Positions 8,567 to 17,169 of a stretch of 38,415 nucleotides of DNA are shown here, piece after piece (the stretch's first letter is position 1; each line of letters begins with the position of its first letter). This stretch comes from Longilinea sp. (lineage in GTDB: Bacteria > Chloroflexota > Anaerolineae > Anaerolineales > Anaerolineaceae): the NCBI GenBank assembly GCA_026645875.1, contig JAPKMQ010000003.1, positions 1-38,415 on the forward strand, given 5' to 3'. The notes under the pieces were generated by a model. It was not told the DNA's origin. It searched no databases and saw nothing but the letters and a program-made list of their open reading frames with translations. The position numbers and the translations under genes were made by a program.

Positions 8567-9946
8567 CTATTCCCAGTATGCTTCTTCATCCGTGGTGCGC
8601 TTTGCTTTTTGCGGCGCCGTCTCAACGCCAGCTTTGGCGTACTTGGCCAGCAGGTAAACATCCGCCACCAGTAACAAACCGTAAACCAGCGTAAACCCGA
8701 TCAATGACGTGAGCACCATGCCCGGGGTCAGGTTTGGCGAAAAAGCATCTTCCGTTTTAAGCAGGCCGTAAACCACCCACGGCTGCCGCCCCATTTCCGT
8801 AAGAATCCAGCCGGTTGAATTTGACAGGTACGGAAGGATCATAAAGAATGGGAACAGGCTCAGGAATTTGAACTTGCCGTCGGACTTGTTTCGCAAGACA
8901 TTATAAAGAGCATAAGCCACGATCGCCGCCATCAAAAAGCCCACGCCAACCATGACGCGGAAGGACCAATAATTGACAAAAATGGAGGGAATGTAGTTGC
9001 CCGCCCCGTACTTTTGTTCAAACTCCGCCTGGAGGTCCTTCATGCCACGCACCTCACCTGTCAGGCGGTTGTACGAGAGTAGACTGAGAACATTGGGGAT
9101 GCGCAAATCGACCAGGTTTTCGCCAGTCTTTTGATCCATAATCGTAAAAATCGACAGCGACGCCGGATCCGCAGTTTCCCAGAGCGCTTCGGCAGCCGCC
9201 ATCTTCATCGGTTGGGTCTGAACCATGTGTTGTGCCTGGCTGTGCCCAATCAGGATGACCATCAGAATCGAGAGGCTGCCAAACACCGCCGCGATTTGGA
9301 AGGAGCGCTTGAAGACCTCCGTCCTGCCGCGCAGCAGGTGATATGCGCTGATGCCCATCACAAAAAAAGCCGCCGTGGTAAAGCCGGAGAAAATCACGTG
9401 CGGGAATTGCACCCACACGTTTGCGTTCTGAATCAGCGCAAGGAAGCTGGTCATCACCGCGCGCCCGTTCTCAATCGCAAAACCGACCGGTTGTTGCATG
9501 AACGAGTTGGCAATCAAAATCCACAACGCCGAAAGCGACGACCCGATGGCCACCAACCAGATGGCAGCCAGATGCAGCCGTTTGGACACCCGCTCCCAGC
9601 TAAAAATCCAGAAACCAAGGAAGGTGGATTCCAGGAAGAAGGCCAGCAGCGCTTCAATCGCCAGCGGTGCGCCAAAGATATCGCCCACGAAACGGGAATA
9701 TTCCGACCAGTTCATGCCAAACTGGAATTCCTGGACAATGCCGGTGACGACGCCCATCGCAAAATTGATCAAAAAAAGCTTGCCCCAAAATTTGGTCATG
9801 CGCTTGTACATTTCGTTGTTGGTGCGCACATACAGCGTTTCCATGATCGCCACCAACACCGCAAGTCCCAACGTCAAGGGCACAAAAAAGAAGTGATAGA
9901 TCGTCGTGACTGCAAACTGGATTTGAGAAAGGGTTACAACACTCAT
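8567..9946 (-). CDS. cydA: Cytochrome bd ubiquinol oxidase subunit I
   Basis: 459 residues from the ATG at 9946, which has AGGAG six bases upstream; a GTG at 9964 in the same frame is less likely. This subunit binds the haems and oxidises quinol. Seen are the haem-ligand histidine in the IYHFFFVPLT segment near the N-terminus, the paired glutamates in EALLAFFLEST, the GHSQAQ start of the quinol-binding Q loop and the GRQPW motif. The Q loop is short, as in the non-Escherichia type bd oxidases. Genes for its likely assembly exporter, cydD and cydC, are 5-9 kb away on the same strand rather than adjacent. Confidence 0.95.
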   Translation of the reverse strand: MSVVTLSQIQFAVTTIYHFFFVPLTLGLAVLVAIMETLYVRTNNEMYKRMTKFWGKLFLINFAMGVVTGIVQEFQFGMNWSEYSRFVGDIFGAPLAIEALLAFFLESTFLGFWIFSWERVSKRLHLAAIWLVAIGSSLSALWILIANSFMQQPVGFAIENGRAVMTSFLALIQNANVWVQFPHVIFSGFTTAAFFVMGISAYHLLRGRTEVFKRSFQIAAVFGSLSILMVILIGHSQAQHMVQTQPMKMAAAEALWETADPASLSIFTIMDQKTGENLVDLRIPNVLSLLSYNRLTGEVRGMKDLQAEFEQKYGAGNYIPSIFVNYWSFRVMVGVGFLMAAIVAYALYNVLRNKSDGKFKFLSLFPFFMILPYLSNSTGWILTEMGRQPWVVYGLLKTEDAFSPNLTPGMVLTSLIGFTLVYGLLLVADVYLLAKYAKAGVETAPQKAKRTTDEEAYWE

Positions 9947-10290
9947 AGACGGCTCCTGACTCACAAAAGATCAACGCCTTTTGCACACATTTTTATTAGA
10001 ATCCGTTTACTGATTTGGCCGTGCCGTTTCTGGGGATTCAATCCCGCCTGAACGGGGACAAGTTCTCAGCGGAAGCAAGCAAAGTTACGGATGAATCACC
10101 ACCCCGGTCGAAGCTCCGTAACCTGCTCCCATTTTATAGCAGAACCCCTGCTTGCGCAATTGAATTCAGGCTGCATACAGATTTTCGCCCAGCGCAGCCC
10201 GATCAGCGGTGGTTTTTTCCACGGAAAAGGCTGGTATAATTACCAATTTGGTGATCGAATCAACCCTTTTTCAACCAGGTCTGGACCAGT
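9947..10290 (+). other. 344-base divergent intergenic region between cydA and prfA
   Basis: No gene is evident. It holds a perfect 8-base inverted repeat, GTTACGGA at 10084-10091 and TCCGTAAC at 10115-10122, with a 23-base loop. It also holds a 14-base palindrome (10215-10228) and an extended -10 box for prfA. The cydA promoter must also lie here, but I see no convincing pair of boxes for it. Confidence 0.5.
10232..10240 (+). promoter_or_regulatory. Extended -10 promoter for prfA-prmC-tsaC
   Basis: TGGTATAAT is a perfect extended -10 element, 50 bases upstream of the prfA ATG. There is no good -35 box, which extended -10 promoters tolerate. A near-perfect palindrome, TTTTCC-AC-GGAAAA (10215-10228), ends four bases before the extended element and would lie under the polymerase, so it could be an operator. 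Confidence 0.6.
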
Positions 10291-11364
10291 ATGCTCGAAA
10301 AGCTTGCATCGATTGAAGGACGTTTTGAAGAATTAAGTCATCTGCTGGAACAAAGCGCGGATGATTATCAGCGCATCGCTGAACTGGCCAAGGAACGCTC
10401 AGAAATTGAAGCCATCGTGGAGAAATCGCGGGCCTACCGCTCATTGCTCAGGCAAATTGAGGAAGCCCGCACGCTGCTGAATGGCGATGACGCCGAGATG
10501 CGGGACCTGGCCGAGGTTGAGTTGCTTGAAATGGAGCCGCAGGTTGAGCTCCTGGAAAAAGAGCTGAAAGGTATGCTGGTTCCCAAAGACCCGCGCGACG
10601 ACCGCAACGTCATCGTGGAAATTCGCGCCGGCACCGGCGGCGACGAAGCGGCGCTGTTCGCGGCTGACTTGTTCCGCATGTACTCGCGATATGCCGAACG
10701 CAGACACTGGAAGGTGGAAATCATCTCGCAGAGCGAGATCGGTATCGGCGGCCTCAAGGAAATCAGTTTCAACATCAAAGGCAAAGGCGCTTATTCGCGC
10801 ATGAAGTTCGAATCCGGCGTCCACCGCGTGCAGCGCGTGCCGGTCACCGAAGCCGCCGGACGCATTCACACCTCCACAATCACCGTCGCGGTGCTGGCCG
10901 AGGTAGAGGATGTGGATATCCAGATCCCAGAAAAGGATATCCAGATCGAGGTGTACCGTTCGGCCGGTGCTGGCGGCCAAAACGTGCAGAAGAACTCCAC
11001 CGCGGTCCGCCTGATTCACACCCCCACTGGCATGGTAGTGGCGGTGCAGGATGAGCGTTCACAATTGCAGAACAAACTGCGCGCCATGGGCATCCTGCGA
11101 GCGCGCCTGTACGATATGGAGCAGCAGAAACGGCAGCAGGAATTGGACGATTCGCGCCGGTCACAGATCGGCACCGGCGAACGCTCCGAGAAAATCCGCA
11201 CCTACAACTTCCCGCAAAACCGGGTCACCGACCACCGCATCAACCTGTCATCGTTCAATCTGCCCGCGGTCCTGGACGGCGATATTGATGAATTCATTGA
11301 CGAACTCTCCATGCGTGAGGAGAGCGAGCGTATGTCCATGGGTGACGATGCGGGTGATGAATAG
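10291..11364 (+). CDS. prfA: Peptide chain release factor 1
   Basis: 357 residues, typical for RF1. It recognises UAA and UAG and triggers peptide release on the ribosome. The catalytic GGQ motif is at 228-230 within GAGGQNVQKNS. The codon-reading tripeptide is P184-V185-T186, the PxT of RF1 rather than the SPF of RF2. The N-terminal third is the usual helical domain. prmC, which methylates the GGQ glutamine, overlaps its 3' end, and tsaC follows; this three-gene order is common in bacteria. Confidence 0.97.
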   Translation: MLEKLASIEGRFEELSHLLEQSADDYQRIAELAKERSEIEAIVEKSRAYRSLLRQIEEARTLLNGDDAEMRDLAEVELLEMEPQVELLEKELKGMLVPKDPRDDRNVIVEIRAGTGGDEAALFAADLFRMYSRYAERRHWKVEIISQSEIGIGGLKEISFNIKGKGAYSRMKFESGVHRVQRVPVTEAAGRIHTSTITVAVLAEVEDVDIQIPEKDIQIEVYRSAGAGGQNVQKNSTAVRLIHTPTGMVVAVQDERSQLQNKLRAMGILRARLYDMEQQKRQQELDDSRRSQIGTGERSEKIRTYNFPQNRVTDHRINLSSFNLPAVLDGDIDEFIDELSMREESERMSMGDDAGDE

Positions 11365-12199
11365 CAGCGGCGACTGGCTGATCGAAGCGCGCAAACGGCT
11401 GGAACCACTCAGCCCGGACGCCTGGCTGGAAGCCCAGCTTTTGCTTGCACATGCCCTTCAAAAAAACCGAACCTGGGTGCTGACCCACCCGGAAATCGCC
11501 CTCGAAGCCGGGCAGCAGGAGCGACTTGATGGGTTGCTGGCACGCCGGCTTGACGGCGTCCCCCTGCCCTATTTGCTCGGCCACTGGGAATTCTTCGGGC
11601 TGGATTTCACCGTCTCGCCTGATGTGCTGATCCCGCGTCCTGAGACTGAATTGCTGGTCGAACAGGCCCTGGCATGGTTAAAAAATCATCCAGGACGGCG
11701 CGCGGCGGATGTCGGCACCGGTTCAGGTTGCATCGCCGTCAGTCTGGCCAAGTGCCAATCTGACCTTCACCTGGTGGCTACCGATCAATCCACATCCGCA
11801 ATCAAAATAGCGGCCGCGAATGCCAGCCGCCACGGTGTGGCGGACCGCATTCAATTCCTGCACACCAATCTGCTGGATGGAATCACCGGCCCGCTGGACC
11901 TGGTGGTTGCCAATCTGCCTTACATCCCCTCGGCCACGCTGGAAGAACTGCTAGTGGCAAAATATGAACCGCTCAGCGCGCTGGACGGCGGTCCGCAAGG
12001 TCTCAGCCTGATTGAAGAGCTGCTGAAGGACGCAAGCCGTTGGTGGACGCCAGGGGGAGCCATCCTGCTGGAGATCGAATCCGGGCAGGGCGAAAGCGCG
12101 CCTGCGCTGGCTCAAGCCCTGTTGCCGCGTGCCAGGGTCAGCCTGCTGCCCGATCTGGCCGGTCTTCCGCGCGTAGTGAAACTTGAGAATATCGCATGA
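11357..12199 (+). CDS. prmC: Release factor glutamine methyltransferase
   Basis: 280 residues from the ATG at 11357, overlapping the end of prfA by 8 bases; an in-frame ATG at 11348 is an alternative. PrmC methylates the glutamine of the release factor GGQ motif using S-adenosylmethionine. The N-terminal helical domain is followed by PYLLGHWEFFG (71-81), IPRPETE (92-98) and the SAM-binding DVGTGSGCIA (118-127). The active-site tetrapeptide is NLPY (186-189) instead of the usual NPPY; asparagine and tyrosine are kept. The frame is open far upstream inside prfA, but that part is not the protein. The stop overlaps the tsaC start (ATGA). Confidence 0.93.
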   Translation: MNSSGDWLIEARKRLEPLSPDAWLEAQLLLAHALQKNRTWVLTHPEIALEAGQQERLDGLLARRLDGVPLPYLLGHWEFFGLDFTVSPDVLIPRPETELLVEQALAWLKNHPGRRAADVGTGSGCIAVSLAKCQSDLHLVATDQSTSAIKIAAANASRHGVADRIQFLHTNLLDGITGPLDLVVANLPYIPSATLEELLVAKYEPLSALDGGPQGLSLIEELLKDASRWWTPGGAILLEIESGQGESAPALAQALLPRARVSLLPDLAGLPRVVKLENIA

Positions 12200-12822
12200 G
12201 CGCAAAAATCATCCCTGCCAGTCACCCGAATGCCCTGCCTGCGAGCCTTGAAGTGCTGTTGGCCGGCGGCCTGGTGGCGTTCCCGACCGACACCGTTTAC
12301 GGTCTGGGTTGCCTGGTCGATCGGACCGAGTCAATTGACCGCCTATTCGTGGTGAAAGGGCGTGACACCAGCAAGGCCATCGCCGTGCTGATCGGTGAGA
12401 TCGACCATCTGCCTCGAGTAGCTGCCGGGCTGGGAGAATCCGCCGGCGGCCTGGCCGCGCATTTTTGGCCCGGTGCGTTGACGCTCGTCGTTCCGCGCAA
12501 CCCGGCGCTGCCGGCCAACCTTTCGCCATTGCCAACCATCGGCGTACGCATGCCCGATCACCCCTTCGCGCGAGCGCTGCTGCGCCAGGCGGGTCCATTG
12601 GCAACCACATCGGCCAACCTCTCCGGCTGGCCCAGCCCGGTGACGGCCGGTGAAGTGCTCGAGCAGTTGACCGAACGGGTTGACCTGGTGATCGACGGCG
12701 GAGCCTGCCCCGGCGGCGTGCCATCCACGGTCGTGGATTGCACCGGTGCTGATCTGCGCATCCTGCGCGAAGGCGCGATCGCGCGCGTCCAGTTGGAAAC
12801 CTGGCTTGGCAAGAATCTCTAA
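12196..12822 (+). CDS. tsaC: Threonylcarbamoyl-AMP synthase (TsaC/Sua5 family)
   Basis: 208 residues, the short TsaC/YrdC length without the extra Sua5 domain. It makes threonylcarbamoyl-AMP from threonine, bicarbonate and ATP, the first step of the t6A modification of ANN-decoding tRNAs. Motifs seen are PTDTVYGLG (30-38), K54-G-R with S59-K60 (the KxR...SK nucleotide-binding set), FWPGALTLV (90-98) and TTSANLSG (137-144). The start is coupled to prmC through an ATGA overlap. A long hairpin beyond the stop ends the operon. Confidence 0.94.
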   Translation: MSAKIIPASHPNALPASLEVLLAGGLVAFPTDTVYGLGCLVDRTESIDRLFVVKGRDTSKAIAVLIGEIDHLPRVAAGLGESAGGLAAHFWPGALTLVVPRNPALPANLSPLPTIGVRMPDHPFARALLRQAGPLATTSANLSGWPSPVTAGEVLEQLTERVDLVIDGGACPGGVPSTVVDCTGADLRILREGAIARVQLETWLGKNL

Positions 12823-12891
12823 CCCATTTATAAACTACTGCTCAGATAACTTTTAATCTGGCGCAATAACCTATAGATGCATTCTCCTGTG

Positions 12892-12935
12892 AAACGCTGC
12901 AGCAGTGATCTGGGCAATCCCTGCTGCAGCGTTTT
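12892..12935. terminator. Bidirectional hairpin between tsaC and the vWA gene
   Basis: A perfect 13-base-pair stem (AAACGCTGCAGCA with TGCTGCAGCGTTT) around a 17-base loop, placed between two converging genes. On the plus strand the stem runs into TTTT; on the minus strand it ends in TTT. A two-way terminator is the simplest reading. Confidence 0.7.
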
Positions 12936-12974
12936 AGATTCTTGTCTGAAGCACAATTTCTGGGGGATTCGGCG

Positions 12975-15344
12975 CTATTCCTTGCGCCGGCTCGCGCTGG
13001 CCAGGAAGATGAACAGCAGCAACGGCAGCGCAATCGCCGTACACAGAATTGGACTGTCCAGCGAAGGTTCGCCGCCGGCCGACGTGGCAGTGGGCGTGAT
13101 CTCGACCTGCTGAGGTTGAGCCAGGCGCTCGGAGGCCGCGGTCGGAGTGGCCGTGGCTGGCTTTACGCTCTGACCAGCCTGCTGAGCTGATTCGACGATT
13201 TCAAAGGCATTTCCACCCACCACAATCACCACTCGCTGCCCCAGCGCCAGCGCGGCGGCCAAATCGCCGCGTGAGTCGGCCATCGCGAAATACTCGGCTG
13301 ACAGGAAGGGGACGGGGGCAGGCTTCATCTGGGCTGGATCGAAGGCGGTATCATACCAGACACCGTTTTTGAGCACAAAGGTGCGCGAACCGGCCAGTTT
13401 GACCGTCTGCCCGGTCTCCTCCGAAATCGCCGGGGCGGCTTCCGCGGCTGACAGCGCGCCTTGCTCGGCGGCTTTGTCCACCGCGCCCGCGCCGCTGGCC
13501 TGGGTCGGCATGGCCTGGAGCTGTTGGTAGCTCTGATCGGCCAGATCGCGCTGGCTGGCGGCGCCGAGGGGGGCTTCTTCAGTGACCAGGTAGGAGGTGT
13601 AGGGCGTTACAATCCCGTAGCGGATGCTCAACCGCACGATCTGGTCGATCGATTCCTGGTCAGGCCCGTTTAGTCGGATCTTCGTCAGGAGCACGCCGAT
13701 TTTTCGCGTGGCCCACAGCCGCGGTAAATTGGCCAGCGGGCCGGTTTCCGCGCGGCTGTCAACGGTGAATTCCTGCCGGTCAAACCGGAAGGTCAGTTCC
13801 TTCCCATTGATAAAACCGCGCAGGGTCAGGTCAAAAGCACCAGCATCCCGATAGCGGCCCACCACCACCACCTGACCGCCCGCAAACAGGTCGGGCAGCG
13901 CCTGGGGATAGGTGTCATACACGCGCTGGCCGCCAAAATCCAGGCTCAAATCCGTCAAAACCGGCGAACTGATGCTTTCATAAAACGCCGATAGTGTTTC
14001 ATCCAGCGCTTCGCCCGGGCGCACGTAAGTGGTCCTTCCAGAATGATCCTGGGCCAGCGCATCAAGCAGGAGCGTATCGACGTCATAGCCAACCCCAAAT
14101 GTGAACAGGCGCATGCCATCGGGCGCGGCGGTCATGAAGTTATCCAGGATTTTCTGGCGGTCAACCTCGCCCTCGGTCGGCAGCCCGTCCGTCAGGAATA
14201 TGATATAGGTTGGGCGGTCGTCCTGCGCAACGGAGGCCGCCTCGAGCAGTGCGCGGTTGATATCGGTGCTGCCCAGCGCGCTGAGGCTGTCCACCCAGGC
14301 TGATGCCTGCCCGGCTTCCGAGGCCGGCCGCAGATCCGCGGCGTATTCCTGGATGGTGGAGCTGAACGATGACAGATAGAAACGGTCGTCTGGGTTGAGG
14401 TTTTGCAAGATATAGCGCAGCGCGCGCTGCGCCTGGTCGAACTTCTCGCCCTCCATACTCCCCGAACGGTCCAGCACCAGCAATAGGTCTTTGGCTACCG
14501 ATTCGGTCACCAACCCGGGCGGCGGCGCCAGCAGCAGCGTGAAAAAGCCGTCCTTCTCGATCAGGTCACCCGGATCGCGATAGGTGAACAGGTGAAAGGC
14601 TTCGGTTTCACCCAGCGAGTAGTACAGCGCGAAATCCACATCGGGGGTCAGGTTGGAGGCTTCGTAGGCTGCGGTTGCCGCCTTGTCGCCCTGGCGGCTG
14701 ATTTCCACCGAGTGTGAGGGCGAATACACGGTCCGGATCGGCTGATCGGACTGGATCGATACGTTCACTCGCACGCTTTCCAGCGGTTGGACGGAGAATT
14801 TTTCGGTGTTGAGCGGATAGATGTAGCGTACCAGGCCGTTCTCGGCGGTCAGCACCTGGGAGTATTCCAGTTCTATCCGGCGCTCGCCCCGCGGCGGGAT
14901 GGGGAAAATACTGGCCTGCACCGCGCCGCGCCCGGCATATTCCAGCAACGCCGGGTCACGCAGTGAGCGCACAATCTCCTCGTATTTCTGGCGCGCCTGA
15001 GAGGCATCCAGGATTTCAGCTTGCACCGGTTTTCCATCCACCCACAGGGTGAATTGAGTGACCACCGCGTCCAGCGGCAGCGGGAACAGGTACGTACCCT
15101 CCACCGCCCAATCGTTGGGGTTATAGAAGACCTGATCGACATGCGTCACGGCGATTTGACGGTCGATCTTCACATCAACATGATGGTATTTGATGGCCAA
15201 TTGTGCCAGCGGGAACACCGGTGGGCAGCCATCCACCGGACAAGGCGGCGGCGACGGAATGATGATCCCATCCGCCTGAACCGGAACGGCTGCCAGCAAA
15301 AGCAGGCACATTGCGAGCATTACCGCAAACCAACGGGATTTCAT
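12975..15344 (-). CDS. Secreted, membrane-anchored VIT and von Willebrand factor A domain protein
   Basis: 789 residues. A signal peptide (about 1-24) is followed by a VIT domain (about 47-166, as in inter-alpha-trypsin inhibitor heavy chains). A vWA domain follows (about 287-460) with an intact metal-dependent adhesion site, D292-R-S294-G-S296. A low-complexity stretch rich in alanine, threonine and proline comes before a single hydrophobic helix at the extreme C-terminus, ending RRKE. The protein should sit outside the cell, anchored by its tail. Such proteins are thought to bind ligands or other surface proteins; no catalytic motif is seen. GGGAGGAG lies just before the ATG. It follows cydC by 85 bases on the same strand and may share its transcript. 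Confidence 0.88.
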   Translation of the reverse strand: MKSRWFAVMLAMCLLLLAAVPVQADGIIIPSPPPCPVDGCPPVFPLAQLAIKYHHVDVKIDRQIAVTHVDQVFYNPNDWAVEGTYLFPLPLDAVVTQFTLWVDGKPVQAEILDASQARQKYEEIVRSLRDPALLEYAGRGAVQASIFPIPPRGERRIELEYSQVLTAENGLVRYIYPLNTEKFSVQPLESVRVNVSIQSDQPIRTVYSPSHSVEISRQGDKAATAAYEASNLTPDVDFALYYSLGETEAFHLFTYRDPGDLIEKDGFFTLLLAPPPGLVTESVAKDLLLVLDRSGSMEGEKFDQAQRALRYILQNLNPDDRFYLSSFSSTIQEYAADLRPASEAGQASAWVDSLSALGSTDINRALLEAASVAQDDRPTYIIFLTDGLPTEGEVDRQKILDNFMTAAPDGMRLFTFGVGYDVDTLLLDALAQDHSGRTTYVRPGEALDETLSAFYESISSPVLTDLSLDFGGQRVYDTYPQALPDLFAGGQVVVVGRYRDAGAFDLTLRGFINGKELTFRFDRQEFTVDSRAETGPLANLPRLWATRKIGVLLTKIRLNGPDQESIDQIVRLSIRYGIVTPYTSYLVTEEAPLGAASQRDLADQSYQQLQAMPTQASGAGAVDKAAEQGALSAAEAAPAISEETGQTVKLAGSRTFVLKNGVWYDTAFDPAQMKPAPVPFLSAEYFAMADSRGDLAAALALGQRVVIVVGGNAFEIVESAQQAGQSVKPATATPTAASERLAQPQQVEITPTATSAGGEPSLDSPILCTAIALPLLLFIFLASASRRKE

Positions 15345-15429
15345 CTTCTCCTCCCGAACGACTGCCTTTCGGACGGTGGCAGCCTTCCTGGAGCTAAGAC
15401 GCAGGCGCGTTGGCGAAAGTTCCGACCGG

Positions 15430-17169
15430 TCAGAGATCAGCGATCAGTTCGTCATGCTGATTGCGGTACATCGTAGCGTACAACCCACCCTTTTTGATCA
15501 ATTGAGCATGGGTACCGCGCTCAACAGCGCGACCGCTCTCCAGCACAACAATTTCATCCATCCACTGCATGCCAGTCAGCGAGTGCGAAGCCCACAGCAC
15601 GGTTTTTCCAGCCAACACCCGGTGCAACGTTTCGATCAATTCCTGTTCGGTGATTGCGTCCAGGTGGGCGGTGGGTTCGTCCAGCAGCACGACCGGCGCG
15701 TCCTGCAACAACGCGCGCGCCACAGCCAGCCGCTGGCACTCTCCACCACTCAACTGCTGGCCGCGTTCGCCCAGCCAGGTATCCAGGCCGTTTGGAAGTT
15801 GCTCCAGCCAATCACGCAGGCCAGCTTGTTCAAGAACCGCATGGATGTCCTGATCAGGTGCATCCGGGCGCGCCAGATGTAAATTTTGCCGCAGGGTGGA
15901 CGTGAACAGGTAGGTTGATTGCGGTACGAACGCGAACACGCGGCGGGCGTCCTCGCTGCGGTAATCACGGATGTCCTGGTTGTCCAAGATTATGACGCCT
16001 GCCGGAGCATCCCAGAAGCGCATTAACAGCGCCAGCAGTGTCGATTTTCCCGCGCCGCTGTGCCCAACCAGGGCCACTTTACACCCCGGCGGCAAATCGA
16101 GGTCCAACCCTTGCAGCGCGGGCGGTTGCGCAGCCGTATAGCGGTGGGTGAGATTGCTCACCCGGAGTTCCGAGCCAGCCGGCGGCGGCAGCGGTGAGGC
16201 GGGCTCCAAAACCGCTGGCTGCGCATCCACTAGCTCAAAGAGCCGCCGGGCCGATTCCAGGCTGGCCTCCAGCATCTGCGCAGCCTGCGGCAGCGGAGCC
16301 ACGGCCTCGAAACTGGCCAGCGTGACCAGCGAAACCACCGCCAGCAGCACGCCGTCCAACTGCCCGGCGCGCACCAGCGGGATGGCCACCAGCAGGATGG
16401 CCACGAGGGTCAGATTACCCACCAACTGACCAAGCGCATTGCCCACACCCCCGGACCATGCCAGCCGCATTTGCACAGCGGCCAGGCGGCTTTCGCTCTG
16501 GCTCATCCGGTCTCTCAACGCGCTTTCCTGCCCGTAAGCCAGCAGATCGGCCAACCCCTGCAGCGACTCGATGTAGGTCGCGCTCATCTGTGCGCGGGCT
16601 GCCGCCAGCCCTCGTCCAGGCGCCTGGCTGATGCGATGCGCCAACCACGGCACGGCAATGCCGCCCAACAGCAAACCTCCTGCAAGCACGCTGGCCAGCT
16701 CGGGGTGCCAGCCGGTCATCAACCATCCAGCGCCGAGCGTCACCAGCAGCGCAGCCAGGGGCGGCGCGATCACGCGTATGTAGAAATTCTCCAGCACCTC
16801 AATGTCGCCCACGGCCCGCTGCAACAGGTCGCCGCCACGATAATTCATCAGTCGCGCCGGCGCCAGCGGCTCCAATTCACAATAGAACCATACGCGCAGT
16901 CGCGCCAGCAACCGGAAGTTGACCGAATGGGAGCTGAGCCTTTCCAGGTAGCGGAACAAGCCGCGCGCCAGCCCAAAAAAGCGCACGCCCACAATGGCCA
17001 TCTGCAGGTAGGCGATCGAAGGCTGCAGAGCGGCAAAGGAAATCAGGTAGGCCGAGGTTCCCAGCAGACCAATGCTGCTGCCAACCGTTGCTGCCGAGGT
17101 GAATATCGATAGCAGCACGCCCTTCCAGAAGGGTTTGACAAAGGCCAGCAGCCGCACAAAGGTCTTCAA
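15430..17169 (-). CDS. cydC: Thiol reductant ABC exporter subunit CydC
   Basis: 579 residues: a six-helix membrane domain followed by an ATPase domain. With CydD it forms the exporter of cysteine/glutathione (or haem, by newer work) needed to assemble bd oxidase. The FRYLERLSSH segment (72-81) is characteristic of CydC. ATPase motifs are Walker A GHSGAGKST (369-377), signature LSGGE (473-477) and Walker B VVLLDEP (493-499), all intact. The start overlaps the cydD stop by four bases. cydAB lies elsewhere in the window on the same strand. Confidence 0.93.
   Translation of the reverse strand: MKTFVRLLAFVKPFWKGVLLSIFTSAATVGSSIGLLGTSAYLISFAALQPSIAYLQMAIVGVRFFGLARGLFRYLERLSSHSVNFRLLARLRVWFYCELEPLAPARLMNYRGGDLLQRAVGDIEVLENFYIRVIAPPLAALLVTLGAGWLMTGWHPELASVLAGGLLLGGIAVPWLAHRISQAPGRGLAAARAQMSATYIESLQGLADLLAYGQESALRDRMSQSESRLAAVQMRLAWSGGVGNALGQLVGNLTLVAILLVAIPLVRAGQLDGVLLAVVSLVTLASFEAVAPLPQAAQMLEASLESARRLFELVDAQPAVLEPASPLPPPAGSELRVSNLTHRYTAAQPPALQGLDLDLPPGCKVALVGHSGAGKSTLLALLMRFWDAPAGVIILDNQDIRDYRSEDARRVFAFVPQSTYLFTSTLRQNLHLARPDAPDQDIHAVLEQAGLRDWLEQLPNGLDTWLGERGQQLSGGECQRLAVARALLQDAPVVLLDEPTAHLDAITEQELIETLHRVLAGKTVLWASHSLTGMQWMDEIVVLESGRAVERGTHAQLIKKGGLYATMYRNQHDELIADL

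Noticed and set aside
9131-10051. 306-codon open frame antisense to cydA
   Set aside because: Histidine- and arginine-rich shadow of a conserved membrane protein; no family features or credible start.
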